Positions 1 to 8,251 are shown, counted from the first letter of the stretch. The stretch: DNA of 64,000 bases from JAHECE01 sp963780675 (GCA_963780675.1 CAWACR010000008.1:241037-305036); one strand, 5' to 3'. Notes: generated by a model not told the origin, from the letters alone. Numbers and translations are program-made.

Positions 1-399
1 GCGATGGACGTCGTGCGCGACGAGGCGTTCGTGTTCGTCGTCACCGAGGGCGGTTTCGCCAAGCGCACACGGGTCTCCGAGTACCGCGTGCAGGGCCGGG
101 GCGGGCTGGGCATCAAGGTCGCCAAGCTCGCGGAGCAGCGCGGCGACCTCGTCGGCGCCCTCATCATCGACGAGGCGGACGAGGTGCTCGTGATCATGGA
201 GCGCGGCAAGCTCGTGCGATCCTCGGTGGCGGAGGTTCCCGCGACCGGCAAGGACACCATGGGTGTGACCTTCGCCAAGCCCGACGCCGGCGACCGGATC
301 ATCTCCGTGGCGCGCAACCCCGAGAAGGCGCTCGAGGAAGCCGATGCCGTACCGTCGTCACCGGAGACCTCCGCCCCCGTGGACGAAGGAGAAGCATGA
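1..399 (+). CDS. gyrA: DNA gyrase subunit A, C-terminal part (5' end outside window)
   Basis: Only the last 132 codons are in the window; the frame is open from base 1 and stops at 397-399. The peptide is a piece of the GyrA C-terminal beta-pinwheel, which wraps DNA so that the gyrase heterotetramer introduces negative supercoils. Visible blade motifs include GRGGLGIKV near the start, a hydrophobic strand (LVGALIIDEADEVLVIM) and GKDTMGVTF, followed by an acidic, Pro/Ser-rich tail typical of actinobacterial GyrA. The stop overlaps the ATG of the next gene by 4 bp (ATGA), so the two are translationally coupled. The gyrA-DUF3566-tRNA-Ile order is the standard actinobacterial arrangement close to oriC. 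Confidence 0.95.
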   Translation, partial: AMDVVRDEAFVFVVTEGGFAKRTRVSEYRVQGRGGLGIKVAKLAEQRGDLVGALIIDEADEVLVIMERGKLVRSSVAEVPATGKDTMGVTFAKPDAGDRIISVARNPEKALEEADAVPSSPETSAPVDEGEA

Positions 400-1130
400 G
401 CACCGAGAACGTGACCGGTACCGACCCGTCCGCTACGCAGGTCATCCCGACCGTCGGGTCCGCGGACACCGCGACCCAGGCGCCGGCGGCCGCTGCCGCT
501 GCCGCGGCAGCCGACGACGGCGCGACGCGGGAGGTCCCGACCGGAGTGGCCGCCGGGACGACGGCGACCGCCCCGGCGAGCACGCCGCGGCGCACCCCGT
601 GGCGCCCCGCACCGACCCCGACCGATCCCGGCGTCGCCCAGGGCGCCACTGCGACCGCCGGAGCTGCCACCGCGACGTCGGGTGCCGCCACAGGCTCCGG
701 AGCCGCCTCCGGGGAGACCGCGGCGACGCCGGTGTCCCGGGCGAGCACGTCTGCCAAGCAGGCCGCCGGCCCGCGTCGGGTGCGGCTCGCTGTCTCGCGG
801 ATCGACCCCTGGTCGGTCATGAAGCTGTCGTTCCTGCTGTCGATCGCCGTCGGGATCGCCATCGTCGTCGCCGTCGCGGTCGTCTGGAACGTCCTCAACT
901 CGATGCAGGTCTTCACCCAGATCGACGGCCTCATCACCGACATCGCGGGGACCGAGTCGTTCATCAACATCCTCGAGTACGTCGAGTTCTCGCGGGTGAT
1001 GTCGATCGCCGTGGTGGTCGCCGTCGTCGACATCGTCATCTTCACGGCGCTGGCCACACTGTTCGCCTTTCTCTACAACGTGGTCGCGGCCCTCGTCGGT
1101 GGCCTCCACGTGACGCTGACGGACGACTGA
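396..1130 (+). CDS. DUF3566 membrane protein downstream of gyrA
   Basis: This 244-residue protein starts at the ATG overlapping the gyrA stop. Residues 1 to about 120 are low-complexity Ala/Thr/Pro-rich and probably cytoplasmic. The conserved DUF3566 core begins near RRVRLAVSRIDPWSVMKLSF, contains one transmembrane helix at about 145-165 and a second near 205-230, and ends in a short polar tail. The equivalent gene (Rv0007 in Mycobacterium tuberculosis) sits at the same place after gyrA. Its biochemical role is not established; position and topology suggest a small envelope protein. Family assignment is firm, function unknown. Confidence 0.88.
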   Translation: MSTENVTGTDPSATQVIPTVGSADTATQAPAAAAAAAAADDGATREVPTGVAAGTTATAPASTPRRTPWRPAPTPTDPGVAQGATATAGAATATSGAATGSGAASGETAATPVSRASTSAKQAAGPRRVRLAVSRIDPWSVMKLSFLLSIAVGIAIVVAVAVVWNVLNSMQVFTQIDGLITDIAGTESFINILEYVEFSRVMSIAVVVAVVDIVIFTALATLFAFLYNVVAALVGGLHVTLTDD

Positions 1131-1222
1131 CCACCGGGACCGGCCCGGGCCGCGCACCGTCGCGTTTTGGGTCGGGACGCCCCGCTGGGGTAGTCTCTCC
1201 GGGCGCCGCCAGACGGCGCAGC

Positions 1223-1296
1223 GGGCCTATAGCTCAGACGGTTAGAGCGCTTCCCTGATAAGGAAGAGGTCACAGGTTCGAGTCCTGTTAGGCCCA
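1223..1296 (+). tRNA. tRNA-Ile (anticodon GAT)
   Basis: A 74-base cloverleaf: acceptor GGGCCTA pairs with TAGGCCC, the D-arm has AGCTC...GAGC, the anticodon stem CTTCC/GGAAG encloses a loop with GAT, and the T-arm carries GGTTCGAGTCC. The CCA end is not needed for the fold. Its 3' half is the attachment site of the integrated element to the right: bases 1255-1299 recur exactly at 14703-14747, so integration left the tRNA intact. Confidence 0.97.
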
Positions 1297-1299
1297 CCC
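1255..1299 (+). repeat. attL: 45-bp attachment core in tRNA-Ile 3' end
   Basis: These 45 bases, from the anticodon loop of tRNA-Ile (CTGATAAGG...) through the discriminator and CCACCC, are repeated identically at 14703-14747. Flanking bases differ on both sides. A perfect duplication of a tRNA 3' end next to a tyrosine integrase is the classic signature of site-specific integration. Confidence 0.93.
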
Positions 1300-1305
1300 G
1301 CGAAA

Positions 1306-1344
1306 AAGGCCCCGCCACCTGCGATAACGCAGAGGCGGGGCCTT
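1306..1344. terminator. Hairpin terminator between tRNA-Ile and the integrase
   Basis: AAGGCCCCGCC pairs with GGCGGGGCCTT (11 bp), and the inner segment folds again (CTGCG/CGCAG). It lies just inside the element after the tRNA and just beyond the minus-strand integrase stop, so it can end transcription from both sides. Confidence 0.7.
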
Positions 1345-1353
1345 CGTCGTCTC

Positions 1354-2691
1354 CTAGGCAGTCGAGGCCCGTGCCCACATCTTGCCCACATCGGTCCCCG
1401 AAACGGCGGAATCTAGGGCGATCGCCACCGCGTCTAGGTCGTCGTCGAACAGGTCCGCGTAGGTGTCCAGCGTCATCGCGGCCGAGGCGTGGCCGAGCAT
1501 CCGCTGAATGGCCTTGACGTTCGCGCCCGCACTGACCGCGAGGCTCGCCGCGGTGTGCCGGAGGTCGTGCGGCGTCAGGTGCGGGAAGTCCCGCGAACCC
1601 GGGCCGACGTCCACCACCGCGAACCGGGCCAGCGCCGAATCCCCGTGCGACGTCGCCAGTGCCTCCCAGGTGGACCGATCCCCCCTGCCGGTCACGGGCA
1701 GGCCGTGGTGCGCCTGCCACGCTCGGACCGCGACCGCCGTCGCATCGCTGAATGCGCCGTCCCTGGCACCCGGTGGCATCCGCACGGACGTCTGCAGGGC
1801 GACGACGGCGCCGCCCGCAACCTCGACGGCCGGAGCGAAGTGCCGGCGACGCTCAGCGTTGTGCCGGAGCACGCCCCCGCGTGCGCCCGTGAACACGAGT
1901 TCCCCCGGCGCCTTGTCCGCGAGGGCAGGACCCAGAACGCTCCCCAGGAACGCCGGAAAGGGAACCGAGCGGCTCTCGTGTGACTTCGGCGTGCCCCAGA
2001 CGAGCCGGCCCCCGACGTCAACGACGTTCTGCACCACCTCGATTCGACGTCTGAGCAGGTCAACGCGCCCGGCCTTCAGCGCGGCTAGCTCGCCCCAGCG
2101 AAGCCCCGTGTAAGCGAGCACCAGGACCACGGGGCCGAAGTCCGGCCCGGCCGCCGTCGCCAGGGCGTGCACCTGGGCGTGCGTGAGGTACGTCCTGCCC
2201 TTGCGACGGGACCTCGGCAACGTCACGCCCTCGGCAGGGTTCTTCGCCAGGCGCCCATCCCGCACGGCGTCTCCGAGGATCCGGCTCAACACGGCGTGAG
2301 CTCGAATCACGGTGGCGGCGCCGCGTTTGCGCCCGATCGAGGCAACCCACGCCTGCACGTCAGTGAACGTCACGTCCGCCGCATAGGTAGATCCCCACCG
2401 CGGCAACACGTGGACCGCTAGGGATGAGCTGGTGGCCGCGTGCGTGGACGCCTTCAGGTGCGCCTGTCGGTCGAGCCACTCCCTGCCGAGGGTGTCAATC
2501 GTGACTCGCCCGGCCCGTGGCGCGACGTACTCCCCGCGCGACTTGCTGACCTCGACCTCAGCGCGGAACAGCTCGGCGTCGCGCTTCGTCCTGAATCCAC
2601 GCTTGTCCGTCTGCCGGTGGTCGGGCGTCCGGTAGCGCACGCGGTAGCGGCGCTCTCCCGCGGCCGTCGTGTACTGCTCAATCGTCGCCAT
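1354..2691 (-). CDS. int: Tyrosine integrase of the tRNA-Ile element, with an inserted peptidoglycan-binding-like segment
   Basis: A 445-residue phage-type integrase beginning MATIEQYTT. It catalyses recombination between the element and the tRNA-Ile 3' end. Residues 1-55 are an AP2-like arm-binding region, about 60-160 the SAM-like core-binding domain, about 165-420 the catalytic domain. Catalytic residues are visible: R198 (TGLRWGEL), K236 (TPKSHESRS), H375 and R378 (HDLRH), H401 (LGHAS), Y411 (LDTY). Unusually, residues about 296-345 between the beta-hairpin lysine and the HxxR box read like a PG_binding_1 repeat (DGAFSDAT, AVRAWQ, HGLPVTG, STWEAL), an insertion not normal for this family. 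The gene sits directly inside attL; its start overlaps the upstream gene by 14 bp. A longer N-terminal reading exists but lies inside that gene. Confidence 0.92.
   Translation of the reverse strand: MATIEQYTTAAGERRYRVRYRTPDHRQTDKRGFRTKRDAELFRAEVEVSKSRGEYVAPRAGRVTIDTLGREWLDRQAHLKASTHAATSSSLAVHVLPRWGSTYAADVTFTDVQAWVASIGRKRGAATVIRAHAVLSRILGDAVRDGRLAKNPAEGVTLPRSRRKGRTYLTHAQVHALATAAGPDFGPVVLVLAYTGLRWGELAALKAGRVDLLRRRIEVVQNVVDVGGRLVWGTPKSHESRSVPFPAFLGSVLGPALADKAPGELVFTGARGGVLRHNAERRRHFAPAVEVAGGAVVALQTSVRMPPGARDGAFSDATAVAVRAWQAHHGLPVTGRGDRSTWEALATSHGDSALARFAVVDVGPGSRDFPHLTPHDLRHTAASLAVSAGANVKAIQRMLGHASAAMTLDTYADLFDDDLDAVAIALDSAVSGTDVGKMWARASTA
1372..1390. promoter_or_regulatory. Putative integrase arm-type sites, left end
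   Basis: TGCCCACA occurs at 1372-1379 and again at 1383-1390, 11 bp apart, in direct orientation inside the 3' end of int. The same octamer with the same spacing occurs near the right end (14588-14617). Regular one-helical-turn spacing at both ends of the element suggests binding sites for the integrase N-terminal domain. Inferred from pattern only. Confidence 0.55.
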
Positions 2692-3388
2692 GAGTACCCG
2701 CGTGAGCCTGACCGGCGCGTGGTCGGCGCGTGGTCGGCGCGATGACGCCCGCCGCTCGGGCGATCTTGACCCAGTGGCTAGAGGTTGACTGTGGGATATC
2801 GAGGACGTCTGCGAGGAATCGCACGGGAGCGGTGCCGGATTCGCTCGCAAGTCGGTACAGCGCGCCAACACGGCTAGCGGTGAAGTCGCTGCTGGGGCCA
2901 TGCCGGCGCATCTCTGCAACCTCTTCAGGTGATGCTCTCAGCCGGCCCGTGTCATCTACGAGCAGATCGGGAAACGCGTCCTCGATGAGAGACAGCGCCT
3001 GGCGCTCGCGTATCCACGCTGGTGGGTCGGTGATAGATGTCGTCTCCCCGCCAGCGGACGGCGCCCCCCATTCGTCGGCCTCGCGGCTGGCGTCCGCGAG
3101 CACCCTCATAGCGTCGAGCACTAGTTCATTGATCCGGATTCCACGCAGGGTGGTCCCGGTGACGTCCGCCGCGCTCCCTTGCGCCCTGACCTCTAGCGCC
3201 CTGAGCCCCACTGCACCTAGCTCGTTGACGTCTAGGCGAATCCCGTACGTGTAGCCCGTGCCGTAGTCGAGATCAGCGACGAAGGGCAAGAGCAACGGGC
3301 GTGACATGCCTTGTACGGACGTCAGCGGACCGCACTCCGCCAGCCGGTGCGTGTACCTGACTCGCCGGGTGTTCCCCATGAGAAGCAT
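2678..3388 (-). CDS. Putative DNA-binding protein of the element (C-terminal helix-turn-helix)
   Basis: A 236-residue protein that overlaps the integrase start by 14 bp, so the two are probably co-transcribed. I do not recognise a family with certainty. The last 70 residues (FTASRVGALYRLASESG, then RFLADVLDIPQSTSSHWVKIARAAGVI) look like a helix-turn-helix in which IPQSTSSHWVKIAR is the recognition region. The middle (RERQALSLIEDAFPDLLVDDTGRL) is acidic and helical. It is transcribed divergently from the excisionase operon across a gap of about 120 bp, the position expected of a maintenance repressor. The role is an inference. An alternative start lies three codons downstream. Confidence 0.6.
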   Translation of the reverse strand: MLLMGNTRRVRYTHRLAECGPLTSVQGMSRPLLLPFVADLDYGTGYTYGIRLDVNELGAVGLRALEVRAQGSAADVTGTTLRGIRINELVLDAMRVLADASREADEWGAPSAGGETTSITDPPAWIRERQALSLIEDAFPDLLVDDTGRLRASPEEVAEMRRHGPSSDFTASRVGALYRLASESGTAPVRFLADVLDIPQSTSSHWVKIARAAGVIAPTTRRPRAGQAHAGTHGDD

Positions 3389-3508
3389 GGTGCCACACCT
3401 TGCAGAAGAGCCGATTGGTTCACTTGCATGAGAGCCAAGGAGCCGCTAGCGTCACCGTGAGTTGGTTAGCGCGCAGACTAGCCAAGCCGAGTGAGAGAGG
3501 CGTAAGTC
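3389..3508. promoter_or_regulatory. Divergent control region between regulator and excisionase
   Basis: This 120-bp gap separates the minus-strand int/regulator pair from the plus-strand operon and must carry both promoters. It is less GC-rich than its surroundings. A purine-rich GAGAGAGG about 10 bases before 3509 serves as ribosome binding site for the excisionase. I cannot assign -10/-35 boxes with confidence. Confidence 0.4.
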
Positions 3509-3718
3509 ATGTCTTCAGAATCGCGGGCGGGCCTTCTGATCCCGCCGCAGGACCTCGCCCAGGAGCTGGGCGTCTCTGAGGGGCACCTTGCACAGATGCG
3601 TTACCTGGGCACCGGCCCGAAGTTCGTGAAGGTGGGCCGCGCCGTGCGCTACAGGCGCGCAGACGTCGAGGCGTACCTAGACGCGCAGACGTTCGCCTCG
3701 ACGGCCGGAGCGAGGTGA
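3509..3718 (+). CDS. xis: Excisionase / MerR-like HTH_17 protein
   Basis: A 69-residue basic protein with the compact winged helix-turn-helix of excisionases: LIPPQDLAQELGVSEGHLAQMR (helix-turn-helix), TGPKFVKVGRAVRYRRADVEAYL (wing and last helix). Such proteins bend DNA at the element ends and tilt the integrase toward excision. It is the first gene of the plus-strand operon, with a GAGAGAGG ribosome binding site about 8 bases upstream and a 4-bp gap to the next gene. Family is clear; its partnership with the integrase at 1354-2691 is inferred from context. Confidence 0.85.
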   Translation: MSSESRAGLLIPPQDLAQELGVSEGHLAQMRYLGTGPKFVKVGRAVRYRRADVEAYLDAQTFASTAGAR

Positions 3719-3722
3719 CCTG

Positions 3723-4817
3723 ATGGCGTTCAAGCTCTCCCTGATCTCCGACGTCCGCTCGGCCGTTAAGGGTGCGGGTGACGTCGCCAAGGCCCTTGAG
3801 GACACGGCCGACGTCCTCGACGACGTCGCGCGCGACGCGTCCAAGACCGGCGACAAGGTCGGCGACGAACTCCGCGACGGCGCCCGCCAGGCCGAACAGT
3901 CGGGCGAGAAGCTCGAACGGACGTTCCGTGACGCCCTCGACGCCGTGAAGCGCGACTCCAAGAAGGTGGGCGACGACCTTGGCGACAACGTCAAGCGCGG
4001 TGCCCGCGATGCAGAGCGGGCCGTCGATTCCTTCAAGGACGAGGCCCGGCAGAACTTCGCGGAGACTGCCTCGTCTTTCGATGGGTCGATGGACTCCGTC
4101 GCTGACATGGCCCAATCGACTCTCGGTGGGCTCGCGACCGCGATCCCTGGCGCGGGGATCGCCCTCGCCGGTCTCGGCGCTGCTGCCGGCGTCTTCTACG
4201 AGCAGTGGAAGGACAACGCTGAGAAGACCCGGCAGGTGATCGCCGACATGTTTGACGACATGGTCGCGAGCGGCCGCGCCTACGCCTCCGAGGATCGGAT
4301 CACGGAGAACCTCCGGAAGATCTACACCGACGCCGAGGACGCCGAGATCAAGCTTGGCGAGGTCCGAGACATCGCGGCCCGTACGGGGATGACTCAGGAA
4401 CGCGTTGCCCTGGCCTTCTCCGAGGACACCACGGCACAGACTGAGCTGCTCGCCGCGCTCGCCGCCGCTCAGGAGGACGTCAACGCGACCTTGGCCGCCT
4501 CTGGTTACCCGGAGGGGGTCGCCAACTCCACCACCAGCACCCTTACCGGCTGGCGTGATCACCTCATCTCGCTGCAGCGCGAGCAGCAGACCGCAACCGA
4601 CCTCTGGGGCTCCTACGCCAGCGCCGCGGGTCAGGCCATGACCGACGCAGCCGCCCAGGTCAGCGCCAAGTTCCCGCTCGTGCAGCCGCCGCCCCTGCTC
4701 GTGCGTGTCCAGACCCCGACAGCGGCTGAGGTTCAAGGCCAGTTCGCGACCATGCTCCGCGGCGTCGTGCTGCCGCCCATCTCCATCCGCGCGCGCCCGG
4801 GAGTGGAGTACCCGTGA
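3723..4817 (+). CDS. Coiled-coil protein resembling the N-terminal part of a phage tail tape-measure protein
   Basis: 364 residues. Residues about 15-115 are a long charged heptad region dominated by Asp, Lys, Ala and Arg (VAKALEDTADVLDDVARDASKTGDKVGDEL and following), predicted coiled coil. A glycine/alanine hydrophobic segment follows (TAIPGAGIALAGLGAAAGVFY, about 138-158). The rest is alpha-helical with a Pro-rich end. This coiled coil plus small hydrophobic hairpin is how many actinophage tape-measure proteins begin, but those run to 800 or more residues and no other tail gene is present. It could instead be a surface, toxin-delivery or immunity protein of the element. The stop overlaps the next ATG. 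Confidence 0.5.
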   Translation: MAFKLSLISDVRSAVKGAGDVAKALEDTADVLDDVARDASKTGDKVGDELRDGARQAEQSGEKLERTFRDALDAVKRDSKKVGDDLGDNVKRGARDAERAVDSFKDEARQNFAETASSFDGSMDSVADMAQSTLGGLATAIPGAGIALAGLGAAAGVFYEQWKDNAEKTRQVIADMFDDMVASGRAYASEDRITENLRKIYTDAEDAEIKLGEVRDIAARTGMTQERVALAFSEDTTAQTELLAALAAAQEDVNATLAASGYPEGVANSTTSTLTGWRDHLISLQREQQTATDLWGSYASAAGQAMTDAAAQVSAKFPLVQPPPLLVRVQTPTAAEVQGQFATMLRGVVLPPISIRARPGVEYP

Positions 4818-5452
4818 TGAACGAGACGAACAGCGAGATGACGGGCGCCATGGTGTGCGCGGATCTGCTCACCGATCCGCAGCTGATCCTGTGGCGGGTG
4901 GTCCTCGACGGGCAGGTCGTGGCGGCCGGGACCGTAGACAAGACCTGGGATGCCCCGGGTCAGCATGACGTCGAGTTCGGGTGGGCTCTGGCGCGGGCCG
5001 GCTACGCCCTCGCCGGTGCGTGGTCCCCGCTCGCGGCGGGTGCGGGTGGGTCGTCGCCTCCGGGTGTGTGGGTCGCTGAGGTGTTCGCCCTTCCGGAGCT
5101 TGTGCCCGACTGCCCGTCCTGGTGCCAGGTTCACCCGGCAGGGACGCCCCTGGCTGAGGGCGTCTTCTACGTGGACGGTGGGACCACCCCGGCCGTCACG
5201 GTCCTGCACTCCGGCCCGGTGGGAACCCTTGAGGACCTGGCAGGCGTGTACGTGTGCTCGCGCGCGACATTCATGCCCCCGACTGGCGTCGTGCTGAACG
5301 GCCCGGCCGAGATCGTCATGGCGCAGTCCGGGGACTGGAAGAAGAAGTGGCTCGACGCCGATGACGCGCGCAACCTCGCGACGCTGTTGACCAAGGCCGC
5401 GCGGATCGTCAACGTGTACCACCGCGCCGCTCGGGCGGGAGTCCCGCTGTGA
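4814..5452 (+). CDS. Element protein with a DUF6907-like CPSWC...H motif
   Basis: 212 residues, start overlapping the previous stop by 4 bp. The N-terminal half has alternating strands; at about residue 98 it carries CPSWCQVHP, reminiscent of DUF6907 proteins (CPxWC followed by H), which are common small proteins of actinobacterial mobile elements. A helical C-terminus (DADDARNLATLLTKAARIV) follows. The Cys/His cluster might bind zinc. Function unknown; family assignment tentative. Confidence 0.55.
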   Translation: MMNETNSEMTGAMVCADLLTDPQLILWRVVLDGQVVAAGTVDKTWDAPGQHDVEFGWALARAGYALAGAWSPLAAGAGGSSPPGVWVAEVFALPELVPDCPSWCQVHPAGTPLAEGVFYVDGGTTPAVTVLHSGPVGTLEDLAGVYVCSRATFMPPTGVVLNGPAEIVMAQSGDWKKKWLDADDARNLATLLTKAARIVNVYHRAARAGVPL

Positions 5453-5712
5453 GCGGCGCCGTGATGTTCGGCGTCCCGCCCCGGGACGGCCCGCCGCCCC
5501 GCAGCGGGTCCGTGCTCGGCGCATCCCAGGTGTGGCCGAGGGTGAGTCCGGGCGTCGAGAGCGACTACCGGCGCACCGAGCGGGCCCTACAGGATGCCGT
5601 CGTTGCGGAGCGGCGGACCGGCTCTCGGGAGAGCGTGGAAGCGGCCGTGGCCGCGCTCAACGACTACCGCGGCAGCTACCGTGCAGGGGCGGCTCGCCGG
5701 GGCACACAGTGA
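5449..5712 (+). CDS. Small hypothetical element protein
   Basis: 87 residues from a GTG that overlaps the previous stop (GTGA). N-terminal third Pro/Gly-rich, C-terminal part helical and charged (DYRRTERALQDAVVAERRTGSRESVEAAVAALNDYR). No recognisable domain. Its position between two coupled genes and continuous codon usage support it being real. Confidence 0.6.
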   Translation: MSGAVMFGVPPRDGPPPRSGSVLGASQVWPRVSPGVESDYRRTERALQDAVVAERRTGSRESVEAAVAALNDYRGSYRAGAARRGTQ

Positions 5713-7427
5713 GCGAGGACCGCGCCGCGCTGGCGGACCCGCCGTGGCAGGGCGACCCGTGGGCCGAGGCGGAGGCCGACCCCGGGTGGCCGCCTGCCGA
5801 GCCACCGGACGACGACGGCCCGCCGCCGGACCGGCCGACCGGGCCGGAGCCGCAACCGCCGCCGGGTGGTCAGGGTCCGCAGCACCGGGGACCGTCCGCG
5901 GCGTCGGTCCTGGTGCGCCTGGCGCTGGATTGCTACCGGCTGGGCTGCACCGACTCGGGAGAAGCGTTCGCTGTGCCCCGGGCGTCCTCGTCGTCAGCGG
6001 GAGAGCCGACCAACGGTGCTCACGTGGTGCGGATGCTCCGGGGTGGGCGCAAGTCGTTCCGCGCCGAGTTGTCCGCGTCCTACCGCCGGTTCACGGGCGG
6101 GAAGCCGGCCCCGCAACAGGCCCTCGCTGACGCGCTGCTGGCCCTACAGGGTGAGGCCCAGGAGCAGCGGCCCGAGGCCCTGCACCTGAGAGTTGCCGAG
6201 CGCGACGGCGCCGTGTGGGTGGACCTGGGAGACGAGAGCGGACGCGTCGTGCGGATCGCTGGCGGCTCGTGGGCCGTGGTCACGGAGGGTGTGCCGGTCC
6301 TGTTCCGCCGGACCGAACTCACGGGCGCACTTCCCGTGCCCCGTCCCGGCGGGAGCCTGACCGCGCTGTGGTCGGCCGTCAACGTGGTCGAGCGTGACCG
6401 GCCGCTGGTGCTGGCGTGGCTCACGGCCGCGATCTTGCGCCCGGGGATCCCGCACCCGATCCTCGCCCTGTTCGGTGAACAGGGCGCCGGCAAGTCCTCC
6501 GGCTCCAAGACCCTGGTCCGGCTCGTTGACCCTTCACCCGTGGAGCTGCGCAAGCCGCCCCGCGACCCTGACGGGTGGGTGACCGCCGCCCAGGGGTCGT
6601 ACGTCGTCGGGCTGGACAACCTCTCGACCGTCTCCGATTGGCTGAGCGACTCCCTGTGCCGGGCCGCAACCGGCGAGGGTGACGTGCGCCGCGCCCTCTA
6701 CACAGACGGCGGGCTGTCCGTCTTCGCGTTCCGCCGGGTGATCCTGCTCAACGGCATCGACGTCGGCGCGATGCGTGGGGACCTGGCCGAACGCCTCGTC
6801 ACGGTCACTCTGGACCGGATCAGCGAGGGCAGCCGGCGCACCGAGGAAGATCTGAGCGCGCTGTGGGACGTCTCCTACCCGTCGCTGTTCGGCGCCCTGC
6901 TCGACCTCGCGGCACGCGTCGCCGTCGCCCTCCCGGGCATTCAGCTCGCCGGCTCCCCGAGGATGGCCGACTTCGCCCGCGTGCTCGCCGCCGTGGACGC
7001 CGAGTGCGGGACAGCGGGCCTGCCCAGGTACGTGGCCCAGGCCCGGAGCATGGCGGAAGACTCCCTTGACGCGGATCCCTTCCTTGTCGCCACTCGGACG
7101 AACCTCACCCGCACCTTCACGGGCACCGCGGGAGGGCTCCTGACCCTCGTGACACCGGTAGAGGACGGCTGGCGCCCGCCGAGGGACTGGCCCAAGAACA
7201 GCCGCCAGGTCACCACGATCCTTCGCCGCAACGCTCCCGCGCTGCGCAACGCCGGGTGGCACGTGGAGGACCAAGGCGCCGAGAACAAGCAGCACGCGAC
7301 GGTCTGGCAGATCACCCCCCCGCAACGCGAGGCCCCGGCGGCGCCCGCATCGGTGTGCGAGGTGCACGGTCCGACGCTCGACGGGCTGTGCGGACGCTGC
7401 GCCGTCGCCGAGGAAGAGCTGTGGTGA
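5709..7427 (+). CDS. P-loop ATPase, probably the element's replication/helicase-type protein
   Basis: 572 residues from a GTG overlapping the previous stop. Residues 1-60 are acidic and proline-rich. The core starts near SAASVLVRLALDCYRL. A Walker A motif GEQGAGKSS lies after ILALF near residue 255, followed by conserved blocks RDPDGWVTAAQGSYVVGLDN (Walker B-like, sensor) and RRALYTDGGLSVFAFRRVILLNGID. The pattern matches the ATPases of actinobacterial phages and integrative elements often labelled ATP-binding or DNA-primase-like. The C-terminus has a CxVHxP...CGRC cluster, a possible zinc ribbon. It is the largest gene of the element and the best candidate for its replication ATPase; this role is inferred. 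Confidence 0.7.
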   Translation: MSEDRAALADPPWQGDPWAEAEADPGWPPAEPPDDDGPPPDRPTGPEPQPPPGGQGPQHRGPSAASVLVRLALDCYRLGCTDSGEAFAVPRASSSSAGEPTNGAHVVRMLRGGRKSFRAELSASYRRFTGGKPAPQQALADALLALQGEAQEQRPEALHLRVAERDGAVWVDLGDESGRVVRIAGGSWAVVTEGVPVLFRRTELTGALPVPRPGGSLTALWSAVNVVERDRPLVLAWLTAAILRPGIPHPILALFGEQGAGKSSGSKTLVRLVDPSPVELRKPPRDPDGWVTAAQGSYVVGLDNLSTVSDWLSDSLCRAATGEGDVRRALYTDGGLSVFAFRRVILLNGIDVGAMRGDLAERLVTVTLDRISEGSRRTEEDLSALWDVSYPSLFGALLDLAARVAVALPGIQLAGSPRMADFARVLAAVDAECGTAGLPRYVAQARSMAEDSLDADPFLVATRTNLTRTFTGTAGGLLTLVTPVEDGWRPPRDWPKNSRQVTTILRRNAPALRNAGWHVEDQGAENKQHATVWQITPPQREAPAAPASVCEVHGPTLDGLCGRCAVAEEELW

Positions 7428-7609
7428 GCCGATCGCCGCGCGCGCGCACGCTCAAGGACGGGCGCCGCGTGATCGAGGACCGGGCCGGGCACCTGTGGCC
7501 CGTGACCGGGCTGTGGTGCGCCGCGTGCGGGATGCCCCTGCACCGCGCGCTCGTCACCGTGGGTGTGCATCCGTGCTGCCTGGTGCCCGTGGACCGGCGG
7601 CCCACGTGA
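7424..7609 (+). CDS. Small zinc-ribbon-like element protein
   Basis: 61 residues starting at a GTG that overlaps the ATPase stop. Two Cys pairs (WCAAC and HPCC) with an intervening His suggest a single zinc ribbon; the N-terminus is basic. The stop overlaps the next gene by GTGA. Too short for a functional call, but the coupling on both sides supports it as a gene. Confidence 0.55.
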   Translation: MSRSPRARTLKDGRRVIEDRAGHLWPVTGLWCAACGMPLHRALVTVGVHPCCLVPVDRRPT

Positions 7610-8229
7610 ACGCCACCCGTAGGCGTGTCCGGGACGCCCTGGCCGACGTTGAGAACACCCTGGGGCCCCTCATCGCGGCCGCCGCCGTGCGGCTGTGCTA
7701 CGACGCCCTATGGTCGCGCCGCGCCGCTGACGAGGCCCGCACGCTGCTCGGGTCGGCCCTGCCGATCCCGGAGGGCGCGCGCGTGCTGTGGGCCGTGATC
7801 GCCCACCACGACGCCACCCGGGCCGCCTGGCCACGAACCGCCCCCCCGTGGTGGACGAGTGACCCCGACCACGCCGGCCGGCCCTGGCCGAGCGAGGAGG
7901 GTGAAGCGTTCGAGGGCTCCGGCCGGGTCCTCGCGATCACCCGGACCGCCCGTGCGATCGCCGCGGACCCACCCAAGGTCACGCCGATAGGCGACGACGG
8001 CCCCGCCGTCCTGGCCCACACCCGGCGGCTGCTGTTCGAGCTCGGCGCCCTGCCCCGCGCCGTCGCCCCGGACCCGGGGCTGTGGGAGCGCCTCGACCTC
8101 ACGGCCGCGGCCCGGATCACCCAGCACGCCGAGACCTACACCGCGACGCTCCTGGCCGCCGGGATGCTCGCCGCCGAGGCCGATGCCCTGCCACCGGCCC
8201 AACCCGTCTACCTCGCACGCACCGCCTAA
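7606..8229 (+). CDS. Hypothetical helical element protein
   Basis: 207 residues from a GTG overlapping the previous stop. Mostly alpha-helical, rich in Ala and Arg, with segments such as ADVENTLGPLIAAAAVRLCYDALW and AARITQHAETYTATLLAAGMLAAEADAL. No catalytic motif or membrane segment is evident. Placed between the ATPase/zinc-ribbon pair and the recombinases. Not recognised. Confidence 0.55.
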   Translation: MNATRRRVRDALADVENTLGPLIAAAAVRLCYDALWSRRAADEARTLLGSALPIPEGARVLWAVIAHHDATRAAWPRTAPPWWTSDPDHAGRPWPSEEGEAFEGSGRVLAITRTARAIAADPPKVTPIGDDGPAVLAHTRRLLFELGALPRAVAPDPGLWERLDLTAAARITQHAETYTATLLAAGMLAAEADALPPAQPVYLARTA

Positions 8230-8251
8230 CCCCGGGAAGGGACGACGCCCC

